Part shown: positions 28,976 to 37,696 of the stretch, piece by piece
Layout of the letters: every line of letters begins with the position of its first letter
How positions within the stretch are numbered: position 1 is the first letter of the stretch
NCBI GenBank assembly: GCA_963849005.1
Contig: CAWKGC010000023.1
Span: forward strand, 62,001 to 126,000
Source: CAWKGC01 sp963849005
GTDB taxonomy: Bacteria; Pseudomonadota; Gammaproteobacteria; Burkholderiales; Usitatibacteraceae
Length of the DNA stretch: 64,000 nt
Direction: 5' to 3'
Program-made: the position numbers and the translations under genes
The notes under the pieces: generated by a model
Databases searched by the model: none
The model's input: the letters and a program-made list of their open reading frames with translations, nothing else
What the model was told of the DNA's origin: nothing

Positions 28976-29770
28976 CTACCAGAGCTGCCACCAGGGCCTG
29001 GTGCTGCCCGGCTCGGCAAGCCGGTCCTCGGGGAAGTTCTTCGCGAGGATCTTCTTCGTGTCGTCGCGCATTTCCGGCATGTCCATGCGGTCGTAGGCAA
29101 TCACCATCACGTCGAGCGCGGCGCGCCGTTCCGGCGAGTTCGGATAGCGGGTAATCACGGTCTGCGCGCGGTTGATCGCGGCGAGGTAGGCGCCGCGCTT
29201 GATGTAGTACTGCGCCACATGCACTTCGTGGCGGGCGAGCGCGTCGACCAGGTAGAGCATGCGCAGCCGGGCGTCGGAGGCGTAGCGGCTGTCGGGGAAG
29301 CGCTGGACGAGTTCCTTGAACACCTCGAAGGACTCGCGAGCGGCCTTGGGGTCGCGGTCGGCGAGGTCCTGCGCGGCGATGAACGTGAGAAGCCCCAGGT
29401 CCTCCTTGAAGTTCGCCAGCCCCTTCAGGTACAGGACGTAGTCCAGGCGGGGATGGTTCGGGAACTGCTTGATGAACCGGTCGCAGATGGTGACGCACTG
29501 CGTGAAATCGTTGTCCTTGTAGTAGGCGTAGGCAGTGTCGATCTGCGCCTGCTGGGCGAACCTGCCGAACGGGTACTTGGACTCGAGCTGCTCGTAGAGC
29601 TTGATGGCGGTGCCCCAATTGCCGTTGTCGAGTTCTTCCTTGGCCGCGGTGTAGAACTGCAGCGGGGTCCAGTCCTTCTTCACGTCCACCTGCTTGTCGC
29701 CGAACATTCCGCATCCGGCGACGAGCGACAGGGCGAGGGCGAGCGAAATAGCGGTTACAATTCTGTTCAT
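28976..29770 (-). CDS. bamD: Outer membrane protein assembly factor BamD
   Basis: Outer-membrane lipoprotein with TPR repeats, essential part of the BAM complex that folds beta-barrels. 264 residues. Seen: signal peptide and lipobox LVAGC, then five TPR-like repeats beginning at PLQFYTAAKEELDNGNWG; YPFGRFAQQAQIDTAYAYYK is the family signature. Its ATG shares two bases with the rluD ATG on the other strand. Confidence 0.96.
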   Translation of the reverse strand: MNRIVTAISLALALSLVAGCGMFGDKQVDVKKDWTPLQFYTAAKEELDNGNWGTAIKLYEQLESKYPFGRFAQQAQIDTAYAYYKDNDFTQCVTICDRFIKQFPNHPRLDYVLYLKGLANFKEDLGLLTFIAAQDLADRDPKAARESFEVFKELVQRFPDSRYASDARLRMLYLVDALARHEVHVAQYYIKRGAYLAAINRAQTVITRYPNSPERRAALDVMVIAYDRMDMPEMRDDTKKILAKNFPEDRLAEPGSTRPWWQLW

Positions 29771-30719
29771 GGGAAACCTCGAAAAGCCATCGCGGAATTA
29801 TACCGCGTCGGGGGACCTTCTCCGCTTCACCATTCCTGCCGAGCTTGCGGGCAACCGCCTCGACCAGGCCCTGGCCAAGCTGGTCCCCGGCCATTCACGC
29901 AGCCGCCTCGCCACGCTGATCCGCGAAGGGCAGGTCACGGTCGGTGGGCTTGCCATGGAGGCGAAGTCGAAGGTGCGCATAGGCGAGGCGGTAGAGGTGA
30001 ACCTGCTGCCGCGGCCCGAGGACGAGGCGCATGGTCCCGAGGAGATCGCGCTCGCCGTCGTCCACGAGGATGAAGAGGTGCTGGTGATCGACAAGCCGCC
30101 CGGACTGGTGGTGCACCCGGGCAGCGGCAACTGGCAGGGCACCATGCTCAATGCCTTGCTGCACCACCTGCCGCAGTTGAAGCGCCTGCCGCGCGCCGGC
30201 ATCGTGCATCGACTCGACAAGGACACCAGCGGCCTGCTGGTGGTCGCCAAGACCGAGGGCGCCCAGTTCTCGCTGGTGAACCAGTTGAAGGACCATAGCG
30301 TGCAAAGGACCTATCTCGCGGTCGTGCGCGGCAAGCCGCCCGCTGAGGGGACCGTGAACGCGCCGATAGGCAGGCACCCCACGCAGCGCACGCGCATGGC
30401 CGTGGTGCACGGCGGCAAGCCCGCGGTCACCCACTATCATGTGATCAGGCGCTACCCGGCGCATGCGCTGGTCGAGTGCCGGCTCGAAACGGGCCGCACG
30501 CACCAGATCCGCGTGCACATGGCATCGGCCGGCTTTCCGCTCGAGGGCGACGCGGTCTATGCCGGCCGCGGCCCACAGCGCTTCCCTCGCCAGGCGCTTC
30601 ACGCTTGGCGGCTCGCCTTCGCCCATCCCGGCAACGGCAAGCTCGTCTCGTTCGAATCGCCGCAGCCCGAGGACTTCCACGCGCTGCTCGCCGAGCTCGC
30701 GGTACGTGCCCCTGCCTGA
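29769..30719 (+). CDS. rluD: 23S rRNA pseudouridine synthase RluD
   Basis: Forms pseudouridines 1911, 1915 and 1917 in helix 69 of 23S rRNA (E. coli numbering). 316 residues. Seen: S4-like RNA-binding domain (RLDQALAKLVPGHSRSRLATLI), catalytic HRLDKDTSGLLVVAK with the essential Asp, and GRTHQIRVHMA. No other ATG, GTG or TTG lies between 29769 and the S4 domain, so the start overlapping the bamD start is probably right. bamD-rluD-pgeF order is shared with E. coli. Confidence 0.96.
   Translation: MGNLEKPSRNYTASGDLLRFTIPAELAGNRLDQALAKLVPGHSRSRLATLIREGQVTVGGLAMEAKSKVRIGEAVEVNLLPRPEDEAHGPEEIALAVVHEDEEVLVIDKPPGLVVHPGSGNWQGTMLNALLHHLPQLKRLPRAGIVHRLDKDTSGLLVVAKTEGAQFSLVNQLKDHSVQRTYLAVVRGKPPAEGTVNAPIGRHPTQRTRMAVVHGGKPAVTHYHVIRRYPAHALVECRLETGRTHQIRVHMASAGFPLEGDAVYAGRGPQRFPRQALHAWRLAFAHPGNGKLVSFESPQPEDFHALLAELAVRAPA
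29797..29802 (-). promoter_or_regulatory. -10 element of bamD, inside rluD
   Basis: On the minus strand a perfect TATAAT lies 27 bases before the bamD ATG, within the first codons of rluD and inside a small hairpin (CGCGG...CCGCG, 29791-29807). No good -35 hexamer at the usual distance. Confidence 0.45.
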
Positions 30720-31439
30720 GGGCTGGATCGTGCCCGACTGGCCCGCGCCACCATCGGTGCGGGCTCTGGTCACCACGCGCACGGGCGGCGTGAGCGAAGG
30801 CGCATACGCCTCGATGAACCTCGGCCACTCGAGCGGTGACGCGCCGGGGAACGTGGCGCGCAACCGGGCCCTCCTTGGCTCGCACCTGCCTGCGGAACCA
30901 TCCTGGCTGCGCCAGGTGCACGGCATCGATGTGCTCGAGGCCGGGCAAGACGCCGGCGCGACGGCGGATGCCGCCGTGACCCGGGCGCCGGGCGTGCCTT
31001 GCGCCGTGCTCACCGCGGACTGCCTTCCCGTTTTCCTCGCCGACGAGGCGGGGACCGCTGTGGGCATCGTCCACGCCGGATGGCGCGGGCTCGCCGCGGG
31101 CGTGATCGAGCGCGCGGTCGATCGAATGGGTGTCGAGGGCGCGCGCCTGGTGGCATGGCTGGGGCCGGCAATCGGCCCGCAGGCCTTCGAGGTCGGCGGC
31201 GAGGTGCGCGCGGCGTTCCTCGCGCACGACCCCGCAGCGGAAGCGGCCTTTGTCGACAAGGGCGGGGGCAAGTACCTGGCCGACCTGTATGCGCTGGCGC
31301 GCCAGAGGCTGGCGGCAAAAGCAGGGTGGGGCAGGTTTCGGGAGGTGGATTGTGCACCTGGACCGAGAGCGGGCGGTTCTTTTCCTATCGCCGCGAAAAA
31401 CTCAGCGGGCGCATGGCATCGGTGGTCTGGCTGGAGTGA
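30706..31439 (+). CDS. pgeF: Purine nucleoside phosphorylase/polyphenol oxidase family protein YfiH (PgeF), frameshift near 3' end
   Basis: DUF152/laccase-domain protein; members act on purine nucleosides and, as PgeF in E. coli, correct misincorporated amino acids in peptidoglycan stems. Seen: VTTRTGGVSEGAYASMNLG, metal ligands in QVHGIDV, TADCLPVFL and VHAGWRGLAAG. Near 31350-31356 the frame shifts; the expected ending TWTESGRFFSYRREKLSG with MASVVWLE then follows, stop at 31437. GTG start overlaps the end of rluD by 14 bases. Without repair the frame runs on into the ZIP gene. Confidence 0.9.
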
Positions 31440-31473
31440 GCCGGCACGCGGCGGCCTTGACAGGGCTGCTATG

Positions 31474-31498
31474 CTGTTTGCAACAACCTTGCAAACAG
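31474..31498. promoter_or_regulatory. Perfect 10-base palindrome before the ZIP transporter start (operator or hairpin)
   Basis: CTGTTTGCAA, five bases, then TTGCAAACAG: arms match without error. It ends five bases before the GTG start, so a bound repressor or an mRNA hairpin here would cover the translation start. It does not match the Zur consensus I know. If the upstream ATG at 31471 were used, it would be coding. Confidence 0.55.
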
Positions 31499-31503
31499 CC
31501 CAA

Positions 31504-32298
31504 GTGAACACCCTTCTCTGGATACTTGCCGCCTGCCTTGCCGGCAGCGTGCTTTCCGTCGTGCTGGCGGCCCTGGTCGCCTTCCGCGTCAAGGCCACGT
31601 TCGTCCCGACCCTCGTGAGCTACGCGGTGGGCGCGCTGCTCGGCGCCGTCTTCCTCGACCTGCTTCCGCACATCTTCGAGCGCAGCAGCAACCCGAGCAC
31701 GAGCGCGGCCACCATCCTCGCCGGCATCCTCGTCTTTTTCATCCTCGAGAAGCTCCTGCTCTGGCGGCACTCGCACGGCGAAGAAGGGGGCGGGGGAAAT
31801 GGCCACGGCCATGGCCACGGCCACGGCCACGGATTCGACCAGGGGCGCTCGGGCTGGATGATCGTGATCGGCGACGCCTTCCACAATTTCACCGACGGCA
31901 TCATCATCACCGCCGCCTTCCTCGCCGATGTCCAGGTCGGGATCGTCACGGCGCTGGCCATCATTGCCCACGAGATCCCGCAGGAGATCGGGGACTTCCT
32001 GATCCTCCTGCATTCGGGGTTCTCGAAACGCAAGGCGCTGGCCTTGAACCTGCTTTCCAGCCTCGCCACTTTCGCCGGCGCGCTGCTCGGCTATGCCGCG
32101 CTTTCCCAACTCGAGCAATGGGTGCCCGCATTGCTGGCGATCGCCTGCGCGAGCATGCTCTATATCGCGGTGGCGGACCTGATCCCCGGCCTGCATCGGC
32201 GCGCCGAGCTTTCCCAGACGGTCACGCAGGTCACTTTCATCGCGATCGGCATCGCGACCATCTGGGGCATCCACGTCCTGCTTGACGTACCGCATTGA
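31504..32298 (+). CDS. ZIP-family divalent metal transporter
   Basis: 264 residues, eight predicted helices. Seen: N-terminal helices, a cytoplasmic His-rich loop made of five GH pairs (coded by a near-perfect GGCCAC/GGCCAT hexamer repeat at about 31801-31830), metal-site helices DAFHNFTDGIIITAAF and IIAHEIPQEIGDF, typical of ZIP/GufA proteins importing zinc or related metals. GTG at 31504 matches the usual N-terminus; ATG at 31471 is possible. No clear ribosome site, but the palindrome just upstream suggests control at this point. Confidence 0.92.
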   Translation: MNTLLWILAACLAGSVLSVVLAALVAFRVKATFVPTLVSYAVGALLGAVFLDLLPHIFERSSNPSTSAATILAGILVFFILEKLLLWRHSHGEEGGGGNGHGHGHGHGHGFDQGRSGWMIVIGDAFHNFTDGIIITAAFLADVQVGIVTALAIIAHEIPQEIGDFLILLHSGFSKRKALALNLLSSLATFAGALLGYAALSQLEQWVPALLAIACASMLYIAVADLIPGLHRRAELSQTVTQVTFIAIGIATIWGIHVLLDVPH

Positions 32299-32313
32299 GC
32301 GCGGGGTTTCGCC

Positions 32314-32343
32314 TTGACACCGTTCCGACCGGGTACGCACAAT
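32314..32343 (+). promoter_or_regulatory. Candidate sigma-70 promoter of phaC
   Basis: TTGACA (32314-32319), an 18-base spacer and CACAAT (32338-32343), 72 bases before the phaC ATG. The -35 is perfect, the -10 has four of six bases. Confidence 0.5.
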
Positions 32344-32415
32344 ACCCGGCAGGCTGCCGAATCCCACAATTGCCTCGCCGGTTGCCGGTACGAGGCAGCA
32401 ACGCTCCGGAATCCC

Positions 32416-34147
32416 ATGACCAAGACATCGCGCAAGGACAGCGCTGACGACACCGCGGCGACGCTCGCCCTGTCGCAGAAGAAGATCACCAAGAAGTTGG
32501 AGAGCGCCAGCAACGCGCAGGCCGTGATGGCGGGCTTCGGCGATGCCTACAAGTCCTGGGTCGAGGCGCTGTCGCGGGAGCCCCAGAAACTCGCCGACAT
32601 GCAAAGCCGGTTCATGCAGGGCCAGCTCGAGCTGTGGAACCGCACCATGCAGCCGAAGGCCGCGGGCGCGTCCCCGTCCGTGCACGACAGCCGCTTCAGC
32701 GCGCCGGAATGGGGCGAGTACCCGGCGTTCGACTACCTTCGCCGGTCCTACCTGATGACCTCGAAGATGCTGATGGAATCGGTCGACGAAGCCGGCCTGG
32801 ATCCCGTCACGCGCCAGCGCATGCGCTTCTTCATGCGCCAGTACCTCGACGCCATGTCGCCTTCCAACTACCTGCTCACCAATCCCGAGGCGCTGAAGAT
32901 GGCGCTCTCCACCGGCGGGGAGAGCCTGCACGAGGGCATGAGGAACCTCGCGGCCGACGTCGAGAAAGGCCAGATCTCGATCACCGACGAGTCGGCCTTC
33001 CGCGTCGGCGAGAACATCGCCGCCTCCGAGGGCGCCGTGGTGTTCGAGAACGACCTGATCCAGCTCATCCAGTACACGCCGCTCACGGCCAAGGTCTTCG
33101 AGCGGCCGCTCCTGATGGTGCCGCCGTGCATCAACAAGTTCTACCTCATGGACCTGCAGCCGGACAACTCGTTCGTGCGCTACGCCGTCCAGCAGGGCCA
33201 CACGGCATTCATGGTGTCCTGGCGCAACGTGAAGGAAGACCAGGGCACGCTCACCTGGGACGACTACATCAAGATGGGCGTCCTCGATGCGATCGAGGCG
33301 GTGCAGGCCATTACGGGCGCCGAGCGCATCAACGCGCTCGGGTTCTGCATCGGCGGCACGCTCCTGTGCAGCGGGCTCGCGGTGCTCGCGCGGAAGAAGA
33401 AGCGGCCCGTGGAATGCCTGACGTTGCTCGACCTCCCTGCTCGATTTCACGGAGGTAGGCGAGATTCGCGTTTACATCGACGAGGCGTTCGTCGAGAAGC
33501 GCGAGAAGGACCTCGAGAAGGGCGGATTGGTGCCGGGCGGGGAGCTCGCGGCGGCATTCTCCAGCCTGCGCGCCAACGACCTCGTCTGGAATTACGTCGT
33601 CAACAACTACCTCAAGGGCAAGCAGCCGGCGGTGTTCGACCTGCTCTACTGGAACGGGGACTCGACCAACCTGCCGGGGCCGATGTACGCGTATTACCTG
33701 CGCAATACCTACCAGGACAACAAGCTCGCCCAGCCCGACGCGCTCACGATGTGCGGCGTGCCGGTGGACCTGAAGCGCGTGAAGCTGCCGACATACGTTT
33801 TTGCCGCGCGCGAGGACCATATCGTGCCGTGGCATGGCGCCTACCTGAGCGCCCTGTGCCTCGGCGGGGACGTGAAGTTCACGCTCGGCGCGAGCGGCCA
33901 CATCGCCGGCACGATGAACCCGGCCGCCAAGGGCAAGCGCAGCCATTGGGTGAACGACGCGCTGCCCGCGAATCCCGCGGCGTGGCTGGCGAAGGCAAAG
34001 GAAGTGCCGGGCAGCTGGTGGACGCCCTGGGCGCATTGGATCAAGCCTTTCGGCGGCAAGCTGGTGCCGGCGCGCAAGGCGCTCGGCAACCGGCAGAACC
34101 CGCCGATAGAGAAGGCGCCCGGCCGCTACGTCCTCGAGAAGGCCTGA
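32416..34147 (+). CDS. phaC: Class I poly(3-hydroxyalkanoate) synthase (frameshift mid-gene)
   Basis: Polymerises hydroxyacyl-CoA into PHA granules. Seen: nucleophile Cys311 in GFCIGGT (lipase-like box), catalytic Asp in AAREDHIVPW and His in GASGHIAGTMNP, and the N-terminal domain with RRSYLMTSKMLMESV. One extra base near 33430 breaks the frame after LTLL; removing it continues TSLLDFTEVGEIRVYI. Repaired length 576 residues, normal for class I. Followed by phaB after 41 bases; no phaA (thiolase) is in the window. Confidence 0.95.
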
Positions 34148-34188
34148 ATTCCGCAGTTAAAAAAACAACGCAAGGAGGAGGGAATCGA

Positions 34189-34932
34189 ATGAAAGCGAGA
34201 ATTGCGCTGGTGACGGGCGGCATGGGCGGGCTGGGCGAGGCGATCTGCATGAAGCTCGCGCGCATGGGCATCACGGTGGTCGTGACCTATTCGCCCGGCA
34301 ATACCAAGTACAAGGACTGGCTGAAGGACATGGAGGGGCGCGGCTTCAAGTTCCACGCCTACGCCTGCGACGTCGGCGACTACGACTCCTGCGCCGCGAT
34401 GGCCGAGAAGGTCAAGGCCGAGGTCGGCCCGGTGGACGTGCTGATCAACAACGCCGGCATCACGCGCGACATGACCTTCAAGAAGATGACCAAGGTCGAC
34501 TGGGACGCGGTGCTCTCGACCAACCTGGACAGCGTTTTCAACATGTCCAAGCCGCTGGTCGATGGCATGGTCGAGCGCGGCTGGGGCCGGGTGATCAACG
34601 TATCGAGCGTGAACGGGCAGAAGGGCGCCTTCGGGCAGACCAACTATTCCGCCGCCAAGGCCGGCATGCACGGCTTCACCAAGGCGCTTGCGCTGGAAGT
34701 GGCGAAGAAGGGCGTGACGGTCAATACCATCTCCCCGGGCTACATCGGCACGAAGATGGTGATGGCGATTCCGACCGAGGTGCTGGATTCGAAGATCATC
34801 CCGCAGATCCCGGTCGGCCGGCTCGGCCAGCCCGAGGAGGTCGCCGGCCTGTGCGCCTATCTCGCGAGCGACGAGGCGGCTTTCATCACGGGAGCCAACA
34901 TCGCGATCAACGGCGGCCAGCACATGCAATAG
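34189..34932 (+). CDS. phaB: Acetoacetyl-CoA reductase PhaB (copy 1)
   Basis: NADPH-dependent short-chain dehydrogenase giving (R)-3-hydroxybutyryl-CoA for PHB. 247 residues. Seen: TGGMGGLGEA nucleotide loop, NNAGITRDMTF, Ser in NVSSVNGQ and catalytic YSAAKAG, and SPGYIGTKMV. Very strong AAGGAGGAGG ribosome site 7 bases upstream. Downstream gene of the phaC operon. Confidence 0.96.
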   Translation: MKARIALVTGGMGGLGEAICMKLARMGITVVVTYSPGNTKYKDWLKDMEGRGFKFHAYACDVGDYDSCAAMAEKVKAEVGPVDVLINNAGITRDMTFKKMTKVDWDAVLSTNLDSVFNMSKPLVDGMVERGWGRVINVSSVNGQKGAFGQTNYSAAKAGMHGFTKALALEVAKKGVTVNTISPGYIGTKMVMAIPTEVLDSKIIPQIPVGRLGQPEEVAGLCAYLASDEAAFITGANIAINGGQHMQ

Positions 34933-35446
34933 TGGTGGCGTTGTCATTCCGGGCTTGACCCGGAATCCCGTTGGAGAGGCGAGGGCGGGGATTCCCTTCG
35001 ACCCGGCGAGATGAAATGGTGGCGGTGGCGGGGGTTCCCCTCGACCCGGCGCCATGACGGTAGTCATGACCGAGCCGACGCCCTCGTCAGATCGGGCGTC
35101 CATATGCAGCACCGCCAAGCTTTTCGTGAGTGTCGCGCCTCTCGAAGGGAACCGCCCCGCCCCCGCCTGCGCGTAAGGAGACAGCGCTTCGCGCCTCGCG
35201 CAGCGATGCCCATGCGAGCCTCGGTGGAGCCCTCCCTTTCGAGAGGCGCGACCCTCCCACCAAGAGAAACGTCACTACAGAAGGGTCGCCCGATTCACGA
35301 GGGCGGCAACCCGGTCATGGCAACCGTGATGGCGCCGGGTCGAAAGGGAGGGCTTCGCCGGGGCTCGCTACTTCCGGAATGCCGCTATGGCGGGGATCGG
35401 ATAGTCGGGGCGCTCGCTCCGACGGGGATCGGACCGCCGTGGCGCG
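34933..35446. other. Non-coding gap between convergent phaB copies, rich in inverted repeats
   Basis: 514 bases with no credible gene. It contains a REP-like motif at 34943-34971 (GTCATTCCGGG facing CCCGGAATCCC), two further copies of a TTCC(C)CTCGACCCGG-type motif near 34995 and 35035, and a long-range inverted repeat (listed separately). Start/stop patterns and base use show no coding signal. Presumably transcription from both phaB genes ends here. Confidence 0.7.
35132..35252. repeat. 15-base inverted repeat with 91-base interior
   Basis: GTCGCGCCTCTCGAA at 35132-35146 faces its exact inverse complement at 35238-35252, and AGGG/CCCT next to the inner ends nearly extends the pairing. Small remnant of a mobile repeat or a terminator-like structure; no reading frame inside. 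Confidence 0.6.
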
Positions 35447-36193
35447 CTACGAATACATGTGCAGGCCGCCATTCACCGAAAGATTGGTGCCGGTGATGTA
35501 GGCAGCCTTGTCGGAGGCGAGGAAGGCGACCGAATCGGCGATCTCCTCGGGCATCGCGAGGCGCCCGGCGGGAATCTGCGCGACGATCTGCTCGCGCACG
35601 TCGTCGCGGATGGCCATCACCATGTCGGTGTGGACATAGCCGGGCGAGATTGCGTTCACGGTGACGCCCTTCTTCACCACTTCCTGCGCGAGCGACTTGG
35701 TGAAGCCGAGGATCCCGGCCTTGGCCGCGGCATAGTTGGTCTGGCCGAACTGGCCACGCACGGCGTTGACCGAGGAAAGCGTGATGATGCGTCCCCAGCC
35801 GCGCTCGATCATCCCGTCGATCACGTGGCGTGTGACGTTGAAGACGCTGGTGAGGTTCGTGTCGATCACCGCGTGCCAGTTTTCGGGCGTCATCTTGCGG
35901 AACTGCGCGTCCCGCGTGATGCCGGCGCAGTTGATGAGAATGTCCACCTTTCCGTAGTTCGCCTCGATGTCCTTCACCATCGCGCCGATCGCGTCGAAGT
36001 CGGTGACGTCGCCGAACGCCAGCGCCGAGCTGGTGCCGTTCAGGCCGGCCGCGGCCATCGACAGCTTCCAGCGGTCCTCGCTGCCGGGTATGGCGTAGTT
36101 GGCGACGACGAAGTGGCCTTCCTCCGCCAGCTTCTTGCAGATGGCGGTTCCGATTCCGCCGACGCCGCCGGTGACAAGAGCAAGCTTCTTCAT
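35447..36193 (-). CDS. phaB: Acetoacetyl-CoA reductase PhaB (copy 2)
   Basis: Second PHB-type short-chain reductase, 248 residues. Seen: TGGVGGIGTA loop, NCAGITRDAQF, TLSSVNAVRGQFGQTNY with catalytic YAAAKAG, and SPGYVHTDMV. About half identical by eye to copy 1, so an old duplication rather than a recent one. Transcribed towards copy 1 and located downstream of the phasin terminator. Confidence 0.95.
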   Translation of the reverse strand: MKKLALVTGGVGGIGTAICKKLAEEGHFVVANYAIPGSEDRWKLSMAAAGLNGTSSALAFGDVTDFDAIGAMVKDIEANYGKVDILINCAGITRDAQFRKMTPENWHAVIDTNLTSVFNVTRHVIDGMIERGWGRIITLSSVNAVRGQFGQTNYAAAKAGILGFTKSLAQEVVKKGVTVNAISPGYVHTDMVMAIRDDVREQIVAQIPAGRLAMPEEIADSVAFLASDKAAYITGTNLSVNGGLHMYS

Positions 36194-36237
36194 GGGCGCA
36201 GCCTTTCTGTTTTCAATTCGCCTTCTTCGAGGCGCCT

Positions 36238-36266
36238 AAAAAAAACCCCGAGCGAGCCCGGGGTTT
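36238..36266 (-). terminator. Rho-independent terminator after the phasin gene
   Basis: On the minus strand AAACCCCG, a 8-base loop region, CGGGGTTT, then eight T in all. It lies between the phasin stop and phaB copy 2, so it would attenuate read-through from the abundant phasin message into the reductase gene. Confidence 0.85.
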
Positions 36267-36323
36267 GAACCTTTATCCAAATTTTGGGATTTGCGATAAA
36301 GGAGGAGGAGACGGTCGGGCCCG

Positions 36324-36843
36324 TCACTTGCGGGCCGGCTTCGATGCAGGCTTGATGCCGGCATCGCTGTAGCTTGCGAGGTTGCGGGCGGCCTTCGTGA
36401 AGCTGTCGAAGGCGGCGGTGGTCGCGGCCATGGTGGACTTCATCGCGGCGACGGCGGCTTCGCTGCCCACCGGGGCCGACTTGCTCGCGCTGTCGACGCC
36501 CTGGGCCAGGCGTCTGGTTGAACATCGCCATGCGCTCTTCGGCCAGCTTGGTCATTTCGGCCTGCGCGTCCGAGGCGACTTCATACACCTGGCGGGAATA
36601 GCCCATCAGCTTTTCCATGGCGCTTTCGGCGGTGACGCTGCGCAGGGACGCGAGGTCCTGCACGTCCTTGACGCTGGAGAGCACCTTGGCGAGCTTGGTG
36701 GCATCGGCAAGCGAGGCCTTGGCGAATTCCAGTTGCAGCGCCATCAGCTTCTCGGCGCTGTCCATCGATACCTTGGACATCTTGGCTGCGGACGCCATCG
36801 CGGCGCTGCTGAATTGGGAGAACTGCTCGGGCACGTTTTTCAT
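36324..36843 (-). CDS. phaP: Phasin (PHA granule surface protein), frameshift mid-gene
   Basis: About 172 residues, mostly amphipathic helix, alanine- and lysine-rich (ASAAKMSKVSMDSAEKLM, QLEFAKASLADATKLAK), ending in an alanine/proline/lysine tail SKPARK. Phasins coat PHB granules and set their size. One extra base near 36513 breaks the frame after MFNQ; the repaired frame continues RLAQGVDSASKSAPVG. Strong sigma-70 promoter upstream and divergent from phaR, its usual repressor. Confidence 0.9.
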
Positions 36844-36894
36844 GGCATTGATTCCTCAGTGGTTTCGCGCGCATGGTGCGCTGCAACATGACCC

Positions 36895-36923
36895 ATTCTA
36901 GGAAGCGGAAAGTGGGCTGTCAA
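36895..36923 (-). promoter_or_regulatory. Strong sigma-70 promoter of the phasin gene
   Basis: On the minus strand TTGACA (36918-36923), 17 bases, TAGAAT (36895-36900). Leader of about 45 bases to the phasin ATG. PhaR, encoded divergently, is the expected repressor by family knowledge; its exact site is not identified here. Confidence 0.75.
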
Positions 36924-36963
36924 GGCATTTTTGATGCGTTGCACCACGGCCGGGCGCGGGCTT

Positions 36964-36992
36964 GTGACAATCGGATGAAATTGCCGTAAAAT
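36964..36992 (+). promoter_or_regulatory. Sigma-70 promoter of phaR
   Basis: GTGACA (36964-36969), 17 bases, TAAAAT (36987-36992). It is back-to-back with the phasin promoter, the two -35 elements being 40 bases apart. Confidence 0.6.
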
Positions 36993-37081
36993 GAGCCACT
37001 TAGATGGATTCCTCGCGATCATCCGATGGCGCTTTGTGCGGCGCGGAATGATGTATCGCAACATGACGACAGGACCACACC

Positions 37082-37696
37082 ATGGCGCAACCGCGGATCA
37101 TCAAGAAATACCCCAATCGGCGGCTCTACGACACCGAGACCTCGACCTACATCACGCTCGCGGACGTCAAGGAGCTGGTGCTGCAGTACAAGGACTTCCA
37201 GGTCGTCGACGCCAAGAGCGGCGACGACCTCACCCGCGCCATCCTGCTGCAGATCATCCTCGAGGAGGAAAGCGGCGGCGTGCCGATGTTCTCCTCCGAC
37301 ATGCTGGCCAACATCATCCGCTACTACGGCCATGCGATGCAGGGCCTGATGGGCTCCTATCTCGAGCGCTCGATCTTCGCCTTCCACGAGGCGCAGAAGC
37401 GTTTCCAGGGGCAGGCGAGCACGCTTTACGGCGAATTGCCGAAGACGCCCGTCGATGCGCTGGCGACGATGCTCAAGCCCGGGCAGCAGGTCCCGGTGGT
37501 GATGGGCGGCTATCTCGAAAAAGGCGCGCAGGCCGTCATCGACATGCAGGAAGAACTGCGCCGGCAGGCGCTGAAGCTCTTCTCCGGATTCCCGTATTCG
37601 CCCGACAACGGCGCGGAGCCCGAGGCGGCACGCGCCCCTGCGGCCGCGAAGCCGAAAGCGGCACGCTCGCAGGGCAAGGCCAAGTCCCGCAAGTGA
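37082..37696 (+). CDS. phaR: Polyhydroxyalkanoate synthesis repressor PhaR
   Basis: 204-residue DNA- and granule-binding repressor that releases phasin expression when PHB accumulates. Seen: N-terminal IIKKYPNRRLYDTETSTYITLADVK, the DNA-binding domain signature, followed by the granule-binding region (QIILEEESGGVPMFSSDML) and an Ala/Lys-rich tail. GTGA overlap with rimO. Confidence 0.96.
   Translation: MAQPRIIKKYPNRRLYDTETSTYITLADVKELVLQYKDFQVVDAKSGDDLTRAILLQIILEEESGGVPMFSSDMLANIIRYYGHAMQGLMGSYLERSIFAFHEAQKRFQGQASTLYGELPKTPVDALATMLKPGQQVPVVMGGYLEKGAQAVIDMQEELRRQALKLFSGFPYSPDNGAEPEAARAPAAAKPKAARSQGKAKSRK

Noticed and set aside
31457..31485. Promoter from TTGACA before the ZIP gene
   Set aside because: No acceptable -10 at 16-18 bases; TATGCT is only 7 bases away.
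31798..31835. CRISPR-like or microsatellite array
   Set aside because: The hexamer repeat is in frame and encodes the His/Gly loop of the ZIP protein.
30463..32298. A fused laccase-domain/ZIP transporter protein
   Set aside because: The in-frame link passes through the wrong frame of the YfiH C-terminus; the correct C-terminus ends at a stop before the ZIP start.
32314..34932. A fused PhaC-PhaB protein
   Set aside because: Created by the frameshift near 33430; phaB has its own strong ribosome binding site and start.
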